Shown here: positions 13,589 to 20,493 of the stretch, piece by piece | Position numbering within the stretch: position 1 is the stretch's first letter | Layout: the number at the start of each line of letters is the position of its first letter | DNA from: Candidatus Sulfopaludibacter sp. SbA3 | GTDB taxonomy: Bacteria; Acidobacteriota; Terriglobia; Bryobacterales; Bryobacteraceae | Direction: 5' to 3' | Length of the DNA stretch: 20,493 nucleotides | Assembly (NCBI GenBank): GCA_945900935.1 | Contig: CAMDKT010000025.1 | Span: 1-20,493 of the forward strand | The notes under the pieces: generated by a model | What the model saw: the letters and a program-made list of their open reading frames with translations, nothing else | The model's database searches: none | What the model was told of the DNA's origin: nothing | Made by a program: the position numbers and the translations under genes

Positions 13589-13962
13589 CCGTCCTGTTGG
13601 ATACCAATGCTTTCATCCGATGGTTGACCGGAGTACCCTTACCCAAGCGAGCCGAGCGGCTGTTACAAAAGGCGGATACGAAAATATACTTGAGCGTCGT
13701 ATCCGTCTGGGAAATCGTGATGAAGCCGCGGCTGGGAATATCCGCCTTGCAGGCCGAGGAGGCGGTTCACGCGATGGGCGCCGTACTCCTTTCCATCCGG
13801 ATCCGACATTTGGAAGAGCTATCCCGATTGGCGGTGAATGGAGATCATAAAGATCCGTTCGACCGGCTCCTGATCTCGCAGGCTCTTGCCGAAGGGATCA
13901 CCATAGTGTCGAGCGATGACCGCTTCCCGGCGTATGGGCGGCTGGCCGTCCTTTGGGCTTAA
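13585..13962 (+). CDS. VapC-like PIN-domain ribonuclease toxin
   Basis: 125 aa. The PIN fold has its acidic active-site residues in place: D6 in VLLDTNAF (3-10), E43 in SVWEIVMK (40-47), D93 in HKDPFDRLLISQA (88-100), and D111/D112 in SSDDRF (109-114). The order and the GDHKDPFDRLL motif match PIN toxins that pair with Phd-type antitoxins. VapC toxins cleave specific RNAs, often initiator tRNA or rRNA; the target here is unknown. The start is a GTG inside the antitoxin stop (GTGA). All catalytic residues are intact, so it is probably functional. The downstream TPR gene begins 46 nt later and could be read through from this module. Confidence 0.92.
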   Translation: MTVLLDTNAFIRWLTGVPLPKRAERLLQKADTKIYLSVVSVWEIVMKPRLGISALQAEEAVHAMGAVLLSIRIRHLEELSRLAVNGDHKDPFDRLLISQALAEGITIVSSDDRFPAYGRLAVLWA

Positions 13963-14008
13963 CGCCTCGCAGCCCCGTCCGAATAGCCATGGTGTACCAT
14001 CGGAAAAA

Positions 14009-14854
14009 GTGCGCATACGACTCTTAGGAACCGCGCTGGCGGTGATTCTCGCGGCTACTCCGGCGGAACTGCGGAAAGCGGAGGGGTTGTACCAGCAGAC
14101 GCGCTATCGGGAGGCATTGCTAGCGGCGCAACCGTTGCTGAACCAGAACTCTGACGCTTTGTTACTGGCCGGCCGCGCCGCCTACGGCATGGGCGATTAT
14201 CGGAAGGCGACCGAATTTCTTGAGAAACTTGTTCAGCGCGATCCGTCGAATTCCGTCGGCCACCATTGGCTGGGCCGCGCGTTTGGGCGCCGGGCCGAAA
14301 CCAGCTTTCCGCTGGCCGCGCCAGGGTATGCGTCCAAGGCGCGACAGAACTTTGAGAAGGCCGTGCAGTTGAATCCCGCCAATGGAGAAGCGTTGAATGA
14401 TCTGTTCGAATACTATCTGCAAGCCCCCGGATTTCTCGGCGGCGGGCTGGAAAAGGCACAGGCGTTGTTGCCGAAAATCAAAAACGTAGACGCCGCCGAA
14501 TACGAGTTCGCTCAGGCCAAACTGCAGGAGGCGAGGAAGGATTTCCCGAAGGCGGAGCACCATCTGATAAAGGCGGCGGAGTTGGCGCCAAAGTCCGTCG
14601 GCCGTGTGCTGGATGTGGCCCGTTTTCTCGCGCGGCATGGCCGTTTTTCCGAGAGCGTCATTTGGCTCGGTAACGCGGCGAAACTGTCGCCGAAGCACCC
14701 GCAAGTTCTTTTCCAAACCGCGCAAACCTACATCGAGGCGAAGCAGAATCTGCCTGCCGCGCGCGCCCTGCTGCATGAATATTTGCAGATGCCGCTGAAT
14801 CCCGATCTGCCGCCGCGCGAAGACGCGGAGAGGCTGTTAAAGCAGGCCCGATGA
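14009..14854 (+). CDS. Secreted TPR protein
   Basis: 281 aa from a GTG at 14009, chosen because it gives a signal-peptide start (RIRLLGTALAVILAATPAE, 2-20); frames starting further upstream overlap vapC and add no export signal. The remainder is helical TPR-like repeats: AEGLYQQTRYREALLAAQPL (24-43), LAGRAAYGMGDYRKATEFLE, ARQNFEKAVQLNPANGEAL and similar to about 275. It has no catalytic motif. It is probably a periplasmic scaffold. The stop overlaps the start of the permease gene (ATGA), so the two products are likely made in step. A 12-bp near-palindrome, atggtgtaccat, lies at 13989-14000 just before the start. Confidence 0.83.
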   Translation: MRIRLLGTALAVILAATPAELRKAEGLYQQTRYREALLAAQPLLNQNSDALLLAGRAAYGMGDYRKATEFLEKLVQRDPSNSVGHHWLGRAFGRRAETSFPLAAPGYASKARQNFEKAVQLNPANGEALNDLFEYYLQAPGFLGGGLEKAQALLPKIKNVDAAEYEFAQAKLQEARKDFPKAEHHLIKAAELAPKSVGRVLDVARFLARHGRFSESVIWLGNAAKLSPKHPQVLFQTAQTYIEAKQNLPAARALLHEYLQMPLNPDLPPREDAERLLKQAR

Positions 14855-16053
14855 ACTGGCGAGAAGTGCTCCGATCCAGTCTGCAAGCGTTGCAGGCAAA
14901 CCGCGTGCGGACTCTGCTGACCGCGCTGGGATTGGTGATCGGCAACGCCTCTGTGATCCTGGTAGTGACGATCTCCCTCACCAGCCGCGACTACGTGTTG
15001 GAGCAGATCCGCGGGATCGGGTCGAACCTGATCATCGCCTATTACGAAGCCGGCAACCGCGCCGGAACGCAAGTGGAGGCGGACTTCGTGAAGATCGCCG
15101 ATGTGGCCGCGGTGCGCAATGCGTTCCCCGGCCGCATCAGCGCCGCGACGGGCGTAATGACCGTATTCGACCAAATGGTTATTCAGGGAAAAGTCCGCGA
15201 CGTGAAGATCATCGGCTCCGACGAACAATACGCGTCCGTGCGGAATTTGGTCAGCGTAGCGGGCCGCTTCATGCAGGCCGACGATGTGGCGCTGCGGAAC
15301 CGCGTGGCGATGTTGACGGAGAAACTGGCGGTCAAACTGTACGGCAGCCAGTCGAACTCAATCGGCCAAGTGGTTAAGATTCAAGGCCTGCAATTTACGA
15401 TTATTGGAACGTTTCGCGAGAAAACGGACAGCTTCGGACTTTCGGAATTGTCAACAGAAACAATCCTCGCGCCGATCACGGTGTTGAAGTATCTGACCAG
15501 CGAAGAGCGCATCGATCCAATGTACGTGCAGGCGCGCGATCCGGGCGATGTCGTGCCCTTGACGCGGCAAGTGCAGACGTTGCTCGAATCCCGCCATCGC
15601 GCCGGCGCCAAATATTACGTCGACAACCTGACGGGCATTCTGGCGGCGGCGGAGAATATCGCTTTGATTCTCACCGTCGTGCTGATTCTGGTTTCGGCGA
15701 TTACGCTGCTGATCTCCGGAATCGGGATAATGAACATCATGCTGGTGACGGTGACAGAACGGACGAGAGAGATCGGCATTCGACTGGCGGTGGGCGCTAC
15801 GCGGCGAGCGGTGCTGACGCAGTTTCTGACGGAGGCGGTGCTGATTAGCGTTGGCGGGGGAATGCTCGGTATTCTACTAGGTGTGGCGATCCCCTGGAGC
15901 GCGGGGTATTTCGGCGGCATCGACATTCCAATCTCTCCGATTTCGGTGGCTGTCGCGTTTACCACGTCGTTCCTGGTCGGCCTGGTGTTCGGCTTACTGC
16001 CCGCCAACCGCGCCGCGCGTATGAATCCCACGGAAGCGCTACGTTACGAATGA
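14851..16053 (+). CDS. FtsX/MacB-type ABC transporter permease
   Basis: 400 aa. It begins with the MacB-like NWREVLRSSLQALQANRVRT (2-21) and one membrane helix (about 22-45). A large periplasmic MacB-PCD domain (about 46-265) and three C-terminal helices (about 270-295, 318-345, 360-385) follow. The FtsX signature TERTREIGIRLAVGATRRAV lies just after the second helix. Such permeases form dimers with a cytoplasmic ATPase and act as mechanotransmitters for lipoprotein, toxin or drug export. No ATPase gene is in the window, so this is an orphan permease here. The stop overlaps the tgt start by 4 nt (ATGA). The upstream TPR gene may encode its periplasmic partner, which is inference. Confidence 0.92.
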   Translation: MNWREVLRSSLQALQANRVRTLLTALGLVIGNASVILVVTISLTSRDYVLEQIRGIGSNLIIAYYEAGNRAGTQVEADFVKIADVAAVRNAFPGRISAATGVMTVFDQMVIQGKVRDVKIIGSDEQYASVRNLVSVAGRFMQADDVALRNRVAMLTEKLAVKLYGSQSNSIGQVVKIQGLQFTIIGTFREKTDSFGLSELSTETILAPITVLKYLTSEERIDPMYVQARDPGDVVPLTRQVQTLLESRHRAGAKYYVDNLTGILAAAENIALILTVVLILVSAITLLISGIGIMNIMLVTVTERTREIGIRLAVGATRRAVLTQFLTEAVLISVGGGMLGILLGVAIPWSAGYFGGIDIPISPISVAVAFTTSFLVGLVFGLLPANRAARMNPTEALRYE

Positions 16054-17198
16054 ACCACAAATTGACGGAAGGCCTGTGCTTTGAACTCCAAGCGCAATGC
16101 CCATCGACCGGTGCCCGCGCGGGTTTGTTGCACACCGCCCACGGAACCATCGAAACGCCTGTGTTTATGCCCGTCGGGACGCAAGGCACGGTGAAAGCAC
16201 TGACCCCGGCGCAGTTGCAGGACGATCTGGACGCCAAGATCATTCTGGCTAACACGTACCATCTCTACCTCCGCCCCGGCCACGAGCTGATCCGCGATTT
16301 CGGCGGCCTGCACGAGTACATTCGCTGGCCCCGGCCGATCCTCACCGATTCCGGCGGTTTTCAGGTTTTCAGTCTCAGCAAGATTCGCAAGGTGACCGAG
16401 GAGGGCGTCGTCTTTCGATCCCATCTCAACGGCGACAAGCACCTGTTTACACCGGAATCGACGGTGGATGTGCAGCGCGCGCTGGGGTCGGACATCATGA
16501 TGGTGCTCGACGAATGCCTGGAATATCCGGCACCGCCGATGAAGGAAGCGAGGCAGTCCATGCTGCGGACCGTCCGGTGGGCCGAACAGGCCTTTCGCCA
16601 TTACCGCCAACAGGATACGCGCCAGGCGCTGTTCCCGATTGTGCAAGGCGCCATGTCCGCTGCACTACGCGTGGAGTGCGCCGAAAAGCTGTTGGAACTG
16701 CATGCGCCGGGATATGCGATCGGCGGATTGTCGGTTGGTGAACCGCGTGAGGAATCGTTGGCAATGACGGAGATTACCACCCCTCTTTTGCCCCGCGATA
16801 AACCGCGCTACGTGATGGGCGTAGGGAAGCCCGAAGAATTAATTGAATATGTAGCTCGCGGAGTGGATATGATGGATTGCGTAATGCCTTCCCGTAATGC
16901 CAGAAACGGCTGCCTTTTCACTTCGGAAGGCAAGGTCATCATCAAAAACTCCCGATACCGCGACGACCGGGCACCACTGGACCCGAATTGCGGCTGCTAT
17001 ACGTGCCTGAATTTCTCCAAATCGTATCTGCGCCATCTGTTTTTGGCGGGTGAAATCCTCTTCTCTGTCCTGGGTACGCTCCACAACATGCGGCGTTACC
17101 TTGACATTATGAAGAAAATCAGGCAAGCTATTTTGCTTGGGGATTTCCCTTCACTTCTTCGCGCAAACCGTGCCGCAACGGTAATAGGAATCGATTGA
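16050..17198 (+). CDS. tgt: tRNA-guanine transglycosylase (queuine tRNA-ribosyltransferase)
   Basis: 382 aa, the usual length. Tgt exchanges G34 in the anticodon of Asp, Asn, His and Tyr tRNAs for the queuosine precursor preQ1. DSGGFQVFSL (100-109) carries catalytic D100. GVDMMDCVMPSRNARNG (271-287) carries the nucleophile D276. The structural zinc ligands are C314, C316, C319 (NCGCYTC) and H345 (TLHNM). All are intact. It is joined to the upstream permease gene by ATGA and to yajC by TTGA. The order tgt-yajC-secD-secF is the conserved bacterial arrangement. Queuosine synthesis genes are not in the window. Confidence 0.97.
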   Translation: MNHKLTEGLCFELQAQCPSTGARAGLLHTAHGTIETPVFMPVGTQGTVKALTPAQLQDDLDAKIILANTYHLYLRPGHELIRDFGGLHEYIRWPRPILTDSGGFQVFSLSKIRKVTEEGVVFRSHLNGDKHLFTPESTVDVQRALGSDIMMVLDECLEYPAPPMKEARQSMLRTVRWAEQAFRHYRQQDTRQALFPIVQGAMSAALRVECAEKLLELHAPGYAIGGLSVGEPREESLAMTEITTPLLPRDKPRYVMGVGKPEELIEYVARGVDMMDCVMPSRNARNGCLFTSEGKVIIKNSRYRDDRAPLDPNCGCYTCLNFSKSYLRHLFLAGEILFSVLGTLHNMRRYLDIMKKIRQAILLGDFPSLLRANRAATVIGID

Positions 17199-17512
17199 CT
17201 CTCAGCCCTCTCATCTCAACATCCACATTAAATTCCATCATCGGCTTTTTGCCAATGGTGGCGATCTTCGGCATTTTCTATTTCCTGCTCTTCCTCCCCA
17301 TGCAACGGCAGAAGAAGCAAACCGCGCAAATGTTGCAGAATTTGAAAAAGGGCGATATTGTCGTGACGAGTGGTGGATTGGTCGGGGAAGTTGTCGTCGT
17401 CGTGAAAGAGGACGACACCCTTGTGATCAAGGTAAAGCCCGACAATGTGAAACTCCAAGTGACGCGCACCGCGGTTGCGTCGCTGCAAAAGCCGGAAACT
17501 CCCTCCACCTAA
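17195..17512 (+). CDS. yajC: Preprotein translocase subunit YajC
   Basis: 105 aa. It has one membrane helix (about 15-35, FLPMVAIFGIFYFLLFLPM), the RQKKQ boundary, and the conserved cytoplasmic NLKKGDIVVTSGGLVG (48-63) followed by VKPDNVKLQV. YajC associates with SecDF at the Sec translocon. The start is a TTG at 17195 overlapping the tgt stop by 4 nt (TTGA); no nearer ATG gives the full N-terminus before the helix. It precedes secD by 25 nt. The call is certain; the start codon slightly less so. Confidence 0.95.
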   Translation: MTLSPLISTSTLNSIIGFLPMVAIFGIFYFLLFLPMQRQKKQTAQMLQNLKKGDIVVTSGGLVGEVVVVVKEDDTLVIKVKPDNVKLQVTRTAVASLQKPETPST

Positions 17513-17537
17513 CGAATTTTGAACAAGAGCATTACCC

Positions 17538-19157
17538 ATGAACAGTACCCTGCGTAACAAAGCGATTTTTGTGTTGGTGATCATCCTGATCTGTTTGTAC
17601 GGCATCATCGGACTGCCTAAGAGCAAGGAAGAGTTGGTCAAGAACTGGAACGAGAATATCCGCCTCGGTCTCGACCTGAAGGGCGGAAGCCAGTTGGTGC
17701 TGCAGGTACAGGCGCAGGACGCATTTAAGGCGGAGGCCGATCAGACGATCGAGCGGCTGAAGATCGAAATGCAGAAGGACGGCGTCTCCTACGTATCGCT
17801 GGATCGCAACGATCCGCAGCGGCTCGAAGACGCCGAAAAGATCGAGATACAGGTAAAGGGAATCGGGGTTGACAAGGTCGCCGCGTTCCGTGAAGTTGTA
17901 AATTCTCGCTTCGCCTCGTGGAATTTGAATTCGGTCTCTGGATCGGATTTCCGGCTGACGTACAAGCCGACCGAAGCGGGCGTGTTGCGCAAGGATACTT
18001 TGGAACGGTCTATCCGTACGATTGAGAACCGCATTAACGGACTGGGGCTCGCTGAGGCGACCGTGCAGCAGCGCGGCGGCTCACAGAATGAATCGGAAGT
18101 TCTGGTGCAGATGCCCGGCGTTGACGACCCGGCCCGCGTGAAGGCTCTGATCTCGGCCGCGGCCATGCTCTCGATCACCGAGGTCAAAGGCGGACCCTAC
18201 CCGGATCGCGCGCAGGCGCTGGCGCAGAACGGCGGTGTCTTGCCCATCGGCACAATCCTGGAGCGCGAAAAGGCCCGCCCCGGCTCGCAGGGAGAGTCCT
18301 GGTGGCTGCTGGGCCGTAACGCCGTTGTCACCGGACGCGACCTTCGCAACGCCCGCCCGGCGCAGGATGAATTTGGAAAGTGGGAGACGTCGTTCACGCT
18401 TTCCCAGGACGCCTCCAAACGCTTTGGCCGATTCACAGAAGCCAACGTCAACAACAAACTGGCAGTCGTCCTTGACCACAATATTTTCAGTGTCGCAACT
18501 ATTCAATCCAAGATCGAAGACTCCGGCCGGATTACCGGCATCGGCGATCAGACTTCGGCGAGCGATCTAGCCTTAACGCTCACGTCCGGCTCGCTGCCGG
18601 CGGGAATCGTATATCTGGAGGAGCGCACGGTGGGACCGTCGCTCGGAGCCGATTCGATTCGCGACGGGCTGATGGCCGGCGTCGTCGGCGTCAGCACCGT
18701 GGTGCTGGTGATGCTCGTTTATTACAAGCGCGCCGGAATCAACGCCACACTCGCGTTGATCCTGAACGGGATCATTCTGCTCGCCGCGCTTTCCTACTTC
18801 GGTGCCGTTCTTACGCTGCCGGGCATCGCCGGATTCATTCTGACAATCGGCATGGCCGTGGATTCCAACGTCCTCATTTTTGAGCGTATACGCGAAGAAC
18901 TGCGCAACGGCAAGGCTGTGATCGCCTCGGTCCACGCTGGCTTTGGTAAGGCTTTTCTGACGATTATCGATACCCACGTCACTACCGTCGTTTCGTGCGC
19001 GTTTCTGTTCGCTTTCGGTTCAACGGCGGTGAAGGGCTTTGCCCTGACCTTGACGATCGGCCTGATTGCCAATATTTTTACGGCGGTCTTCGTTTCGAAG
19101 TTCATCTTCGATTGGGAGCTGTCGGGTAAAGAGCAGTTGACGACGTTGAGCATCTGA
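17538..19157 (+). CDS. secD: Protein translocase subunit SecD
   Basis: 539 aa. N-terminal membrane helix (about 8-26), then the conserved LGLDLKGG (43-50). A large periplasmic region (P1 head and base, to about 370) includes FTLSQDASKRFGRFTEANVN and SLPAGIVYLEERTVGPSLG. Five membrane helices follow, with MAVDSNVLIFERIREEL at about 439-455; D442 is the conserved membrane aspartate linked to proton-driven export. SecD with SecF pulls translocating proteins to the periplasmic side using the proton gradient. It is followed after 164 nt by secF, an unusually wide gap for this pair. Confidence 0.97.
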   Translation: MNSTLRNKAIFVLVIILICLYGIIGLPKSKEELVKNWNENIRLGLDLKGGSQLVLQVQAQDAFKAEADQTIERLKIEMQKDGVSYVSLDRNDPQRLEDAEKIEIQVKGIGVDKVAAFREVVNSRFASWNLNSVSGSDFRLTYKPTEAGVLRKDTLERSIRTIENRINGLGLAEATVQQRGGSQNESEVLVQMPGVDDPARVKALISAAAMLSITEVKGGPYPDRAQALAQNGGVLPIGTILEREKARPGSQGESWWLLGRNAVVTGRDLRNARPAQDEFGKWETSFTLSQDASKRFGRFTEANVNNKLAVVLDHNIFSVATIQSKIEDSGRITGIGDQTSASDLALTLTSGSLPAGIVYLEERTVGPSLGADSIRDGLMAGVVGVSTVVLVMLVYYKRAGINATLALILNGIILLAALSYFGAVLTLPGIAGFILTIGMAVDSNVLIFERIREELRNGKAVIASVHAGFGKAFLTIIDTHVTTVVSCAFLFAFGSTAVKGFALTLTIGLIANIFTAVFVSKFIFDWELSGKEQLTTLSI

Positions 19158-19321
19158 TCGAATTTTGACATCGGCCGCCGGTTTCGGACTCTGTCCTCCG
19201 GCCCAGTACCCGCCGGTGTTTGTAAGAAGCAAGCAATTTGTGATACGTTTTCTAAGATCAAGCGGGAACTAATTGCTCGAACTTGGTGTCCAACCTTCAA
19301 GGCGACCGCTAGCAGTAATTC
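19158..19321 (+). other. secD-secF intergenic spacer
   Basis: 164 bp with no ORF of note. The first half is GC-rich with short complementary segments (ccgg/ccgg, gga/tcc) but no terminator. The second half (about 19215-19270) is AT-richer, with TTGTAA near 19219 and weak -10-like sequences, so an internal promoter for secF is possible but not demonstrable by eye. I see no good Shine-Dalgarno directly before the secF ATG. Confidence 0.4.
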
Positions 19322-20493
19322 ATGGAAATTTTTAAGAACACGAACTTCGACTTTCTAGGGAAAAAATGGCCCTTCATTATCGCCTCTCTGGTCCTGACAG
19401 TGCTGGGCATCGGCAGCCTGATCATAAAAGGCGGACCCCGGTACGGCATTGACTTTAAGGGCGGCACGGTAACCACGGTGCGGTTCCAAAACGCCGTCAG
19501 TGAAGACCAGATCCGGGCGGCGCTCAGCGCCAAGATCCCGGGCGAAATCGTCGTGCAGCGCGACACCACCACCAACGACGTACTGATCTCCACCGAACTG
19601 CGGGATGAGAAGGCGCTGGACGCCGCCCGCGAACTGGTCACCAGCACGCTGAAAGCGAATTTTGGCGGGGAAGACGGCGGCAAGCTCGACCTTTCCGGCG
19701 CGGGAACTGCCAGCGTGGCCGACCGGCTCCGCGGACCTCTCGCCGCAAGCTTGAAAGAGGAGCAGGTTCAAGACGTGGCCAAAGCCATCACAACCTACCG
19801 TGACGCGCAGAAGCGCGGACTACTGGGGAACATCGACGCGCTGAGCGGTGTCAATGGTGTAAGCTCGCAGGTGCTGAATGTGCTGAAGCAAGAAGCGTTT
19901 GTCGCCCCGTACCAAATTCGCGGATTCGATCTCGTCGGCCCCAAGGTCGGTGCCGAACTTCGGTCCCAGGCATTGACTGCGACGCTGCTGGCCTTAGCCG
20001 GCATGCTGATCTACATCGCGTTCCGGTTTGAGTTCGTTTACGGGTTGGCGGCCGTTATCGCCGTCCTCCACGACACCATCATCACCATCGGCCTGTTCTC
20101 GATGTTCGACAAGGAAATCTCACTCACGGTGATCGCCGCGCTGCTCACCCTTGTCGGTTTTTCGATGAACGACACGATTGTCGTTTTTGACCGCATCCGG
20201 GAGAACCTCCCCGCGATGCGCAAGGAGAAGTTTGACAACGTCGTCAACGCCAGCATCAACCAGACGCTGAGCCGGACGATTCTCACTTCGGGTTTGACGT
20301 TTATCACCGCCGCGGCGCTGTGGGTGTTCGGGGGTGCCGTGCTCAACGGCTTCTCTTTCGCTCTAGTCGTCGGCATCATCATTGGAACGTATTCTTCGAT
20401 TTTCATTGCCAGCCCAATCCTCATCTGGGGACGGGATTGGATGGAGAGCCGCCGGACGGGTCAACCCAGCGCGGGGGCGTCTCCGGTGACTGC
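19322..20493 (+). CDS. secF: Protein translocase subunit SecF (partial, runs off right edge)
   Basis: 390 residues read open from the ATG at 19322 to the window end, with the C-terminal tail (about 370 on) cut off. First membrane helix at about 17-36, then GIDFKGGT (42-49), the SecF counterpart of the SecD motif. A periplasmic region follows up to VGPKVG (205-210), and then five helices, with FSMNDTIVVFDRIREN (280-295) holding the conserved membrane Asp. The periplasmic region is about 60 residues longer than in E. coli SecF: roughly 112-195 includes LRGPLAASLKEEQVQDVAKA and a hairpin-like LLGNIDALSGVNGVSSQVL. It is the partner of the upstream secD. Identity is certain; the end is unseen. Confidence 0.96.
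   Translation, partial: MEIFKNTNFDFLGKKWPFIIASLVLTVLGIGSLIIKGGPRYGIDFKGGTVTTVRFQNAVSEDQIRAALSAKIPGEIVVQRDTTTNDVLISTELRDEKALDAARELVTSTLKANFGGEDGGKLDLSGAGTASVADRLRGPLAASLKEEQVQDVAKAITTYRDAQKRGLLGNIDALSGVNGVSSQVLNVLKQEAFVAPYQIRGFDLVGPKVGAELRSQALTATLLALAGMLIYIAFRFEFVYGLAAVIAVLHDTIITIGLFSMFDKEISLTVIAALLTLVGFSMNDTIVVFDRIRENLPAMRKEKFDNVVNASINQTLSRTILTSGLTFITAAALWVFGGAVLNGFSFALVVGIIIGTYSSIFIASPILIWGRDWMESRRTGQPSAGASPVT

Overview
The window looks like a chromosomal segment of an acidobacterium, most likely of the Solibacter/Bryobacter type (Bryobacterales). The inference rests on gene content: an Oar-like TonB-dependent-receptor barrel, a VWFA-related protein of the acidobacterial type, secreted carboxypeptidase-regulatory/TPR proteins, an FtsX/MacB-type permease, and a SecF with an enlarged periplasmic region. 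The DNA is GC-rich by eye. No rRNA, tRNA, CRISPR array, transposase or integrase could be supported.

Left block (1-4501, all minus strand): a compact operon lpxD > LOG-family nucleotide hydrolase > membrane-bound HAMP/PP2C (RsbU-like) phosphatase > RCK potassium channel. Every junction overlaps (4, 4 and 1 nt). The channel gene runs off the left edge.

Rearranged block (about 4490-6416): a 67-bp perfect direct repeat flanks about 1.8 kb. Each copy carries the first 11 bp of lpxD and the first 39 bp of the signal-peptide sequence of the Oar-like gene. Between the copies lie a truncated leader ORF, an intact hicAB toxin-antitoxin (TA) pair, about 690 bp without a recognisable gene but with a 13-bp perfect inverted repeat, and the broken 5' end of a membrane-sensor-like gene.

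Envelope block (6378-12411): an Oar-like barrel without the usual N-terminal carboxypeptidase-regulatory and plug domains is coupled to a VWFA protein and a membrane-anchored coiled-coil protein. A small membrane-anchored zinc-ribbon protein and a secreted carboxypeptidase-regulatory/TPR protein with a clear terminator face them on the minus strand.

TA hub (12501-13962): two different modules sit back to back, DUF433/DUF5615 on minus and Phd/VapC on plus. They are separated by 270 bp containing three stem-loops, a sigma70-type promoter and a dyad.

Right block (14009-20493, plus strand): secreted TPR protein > FtsX/MacB-like permease > tgt > yajC > secD > secF (runs off the right edge). The first four genes are chained by 4-nt stop/start overlaps. 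This places an orphan ABC-type permease inside the conserved tgt-yajC-secDF locus.

The most unusual items are the duplicated lpxD/leader segment with its TA-bearing insert, the Oar-barrel/VWFA/coiled-coil gene set, and the structured spacer between the two divergent TA modules.
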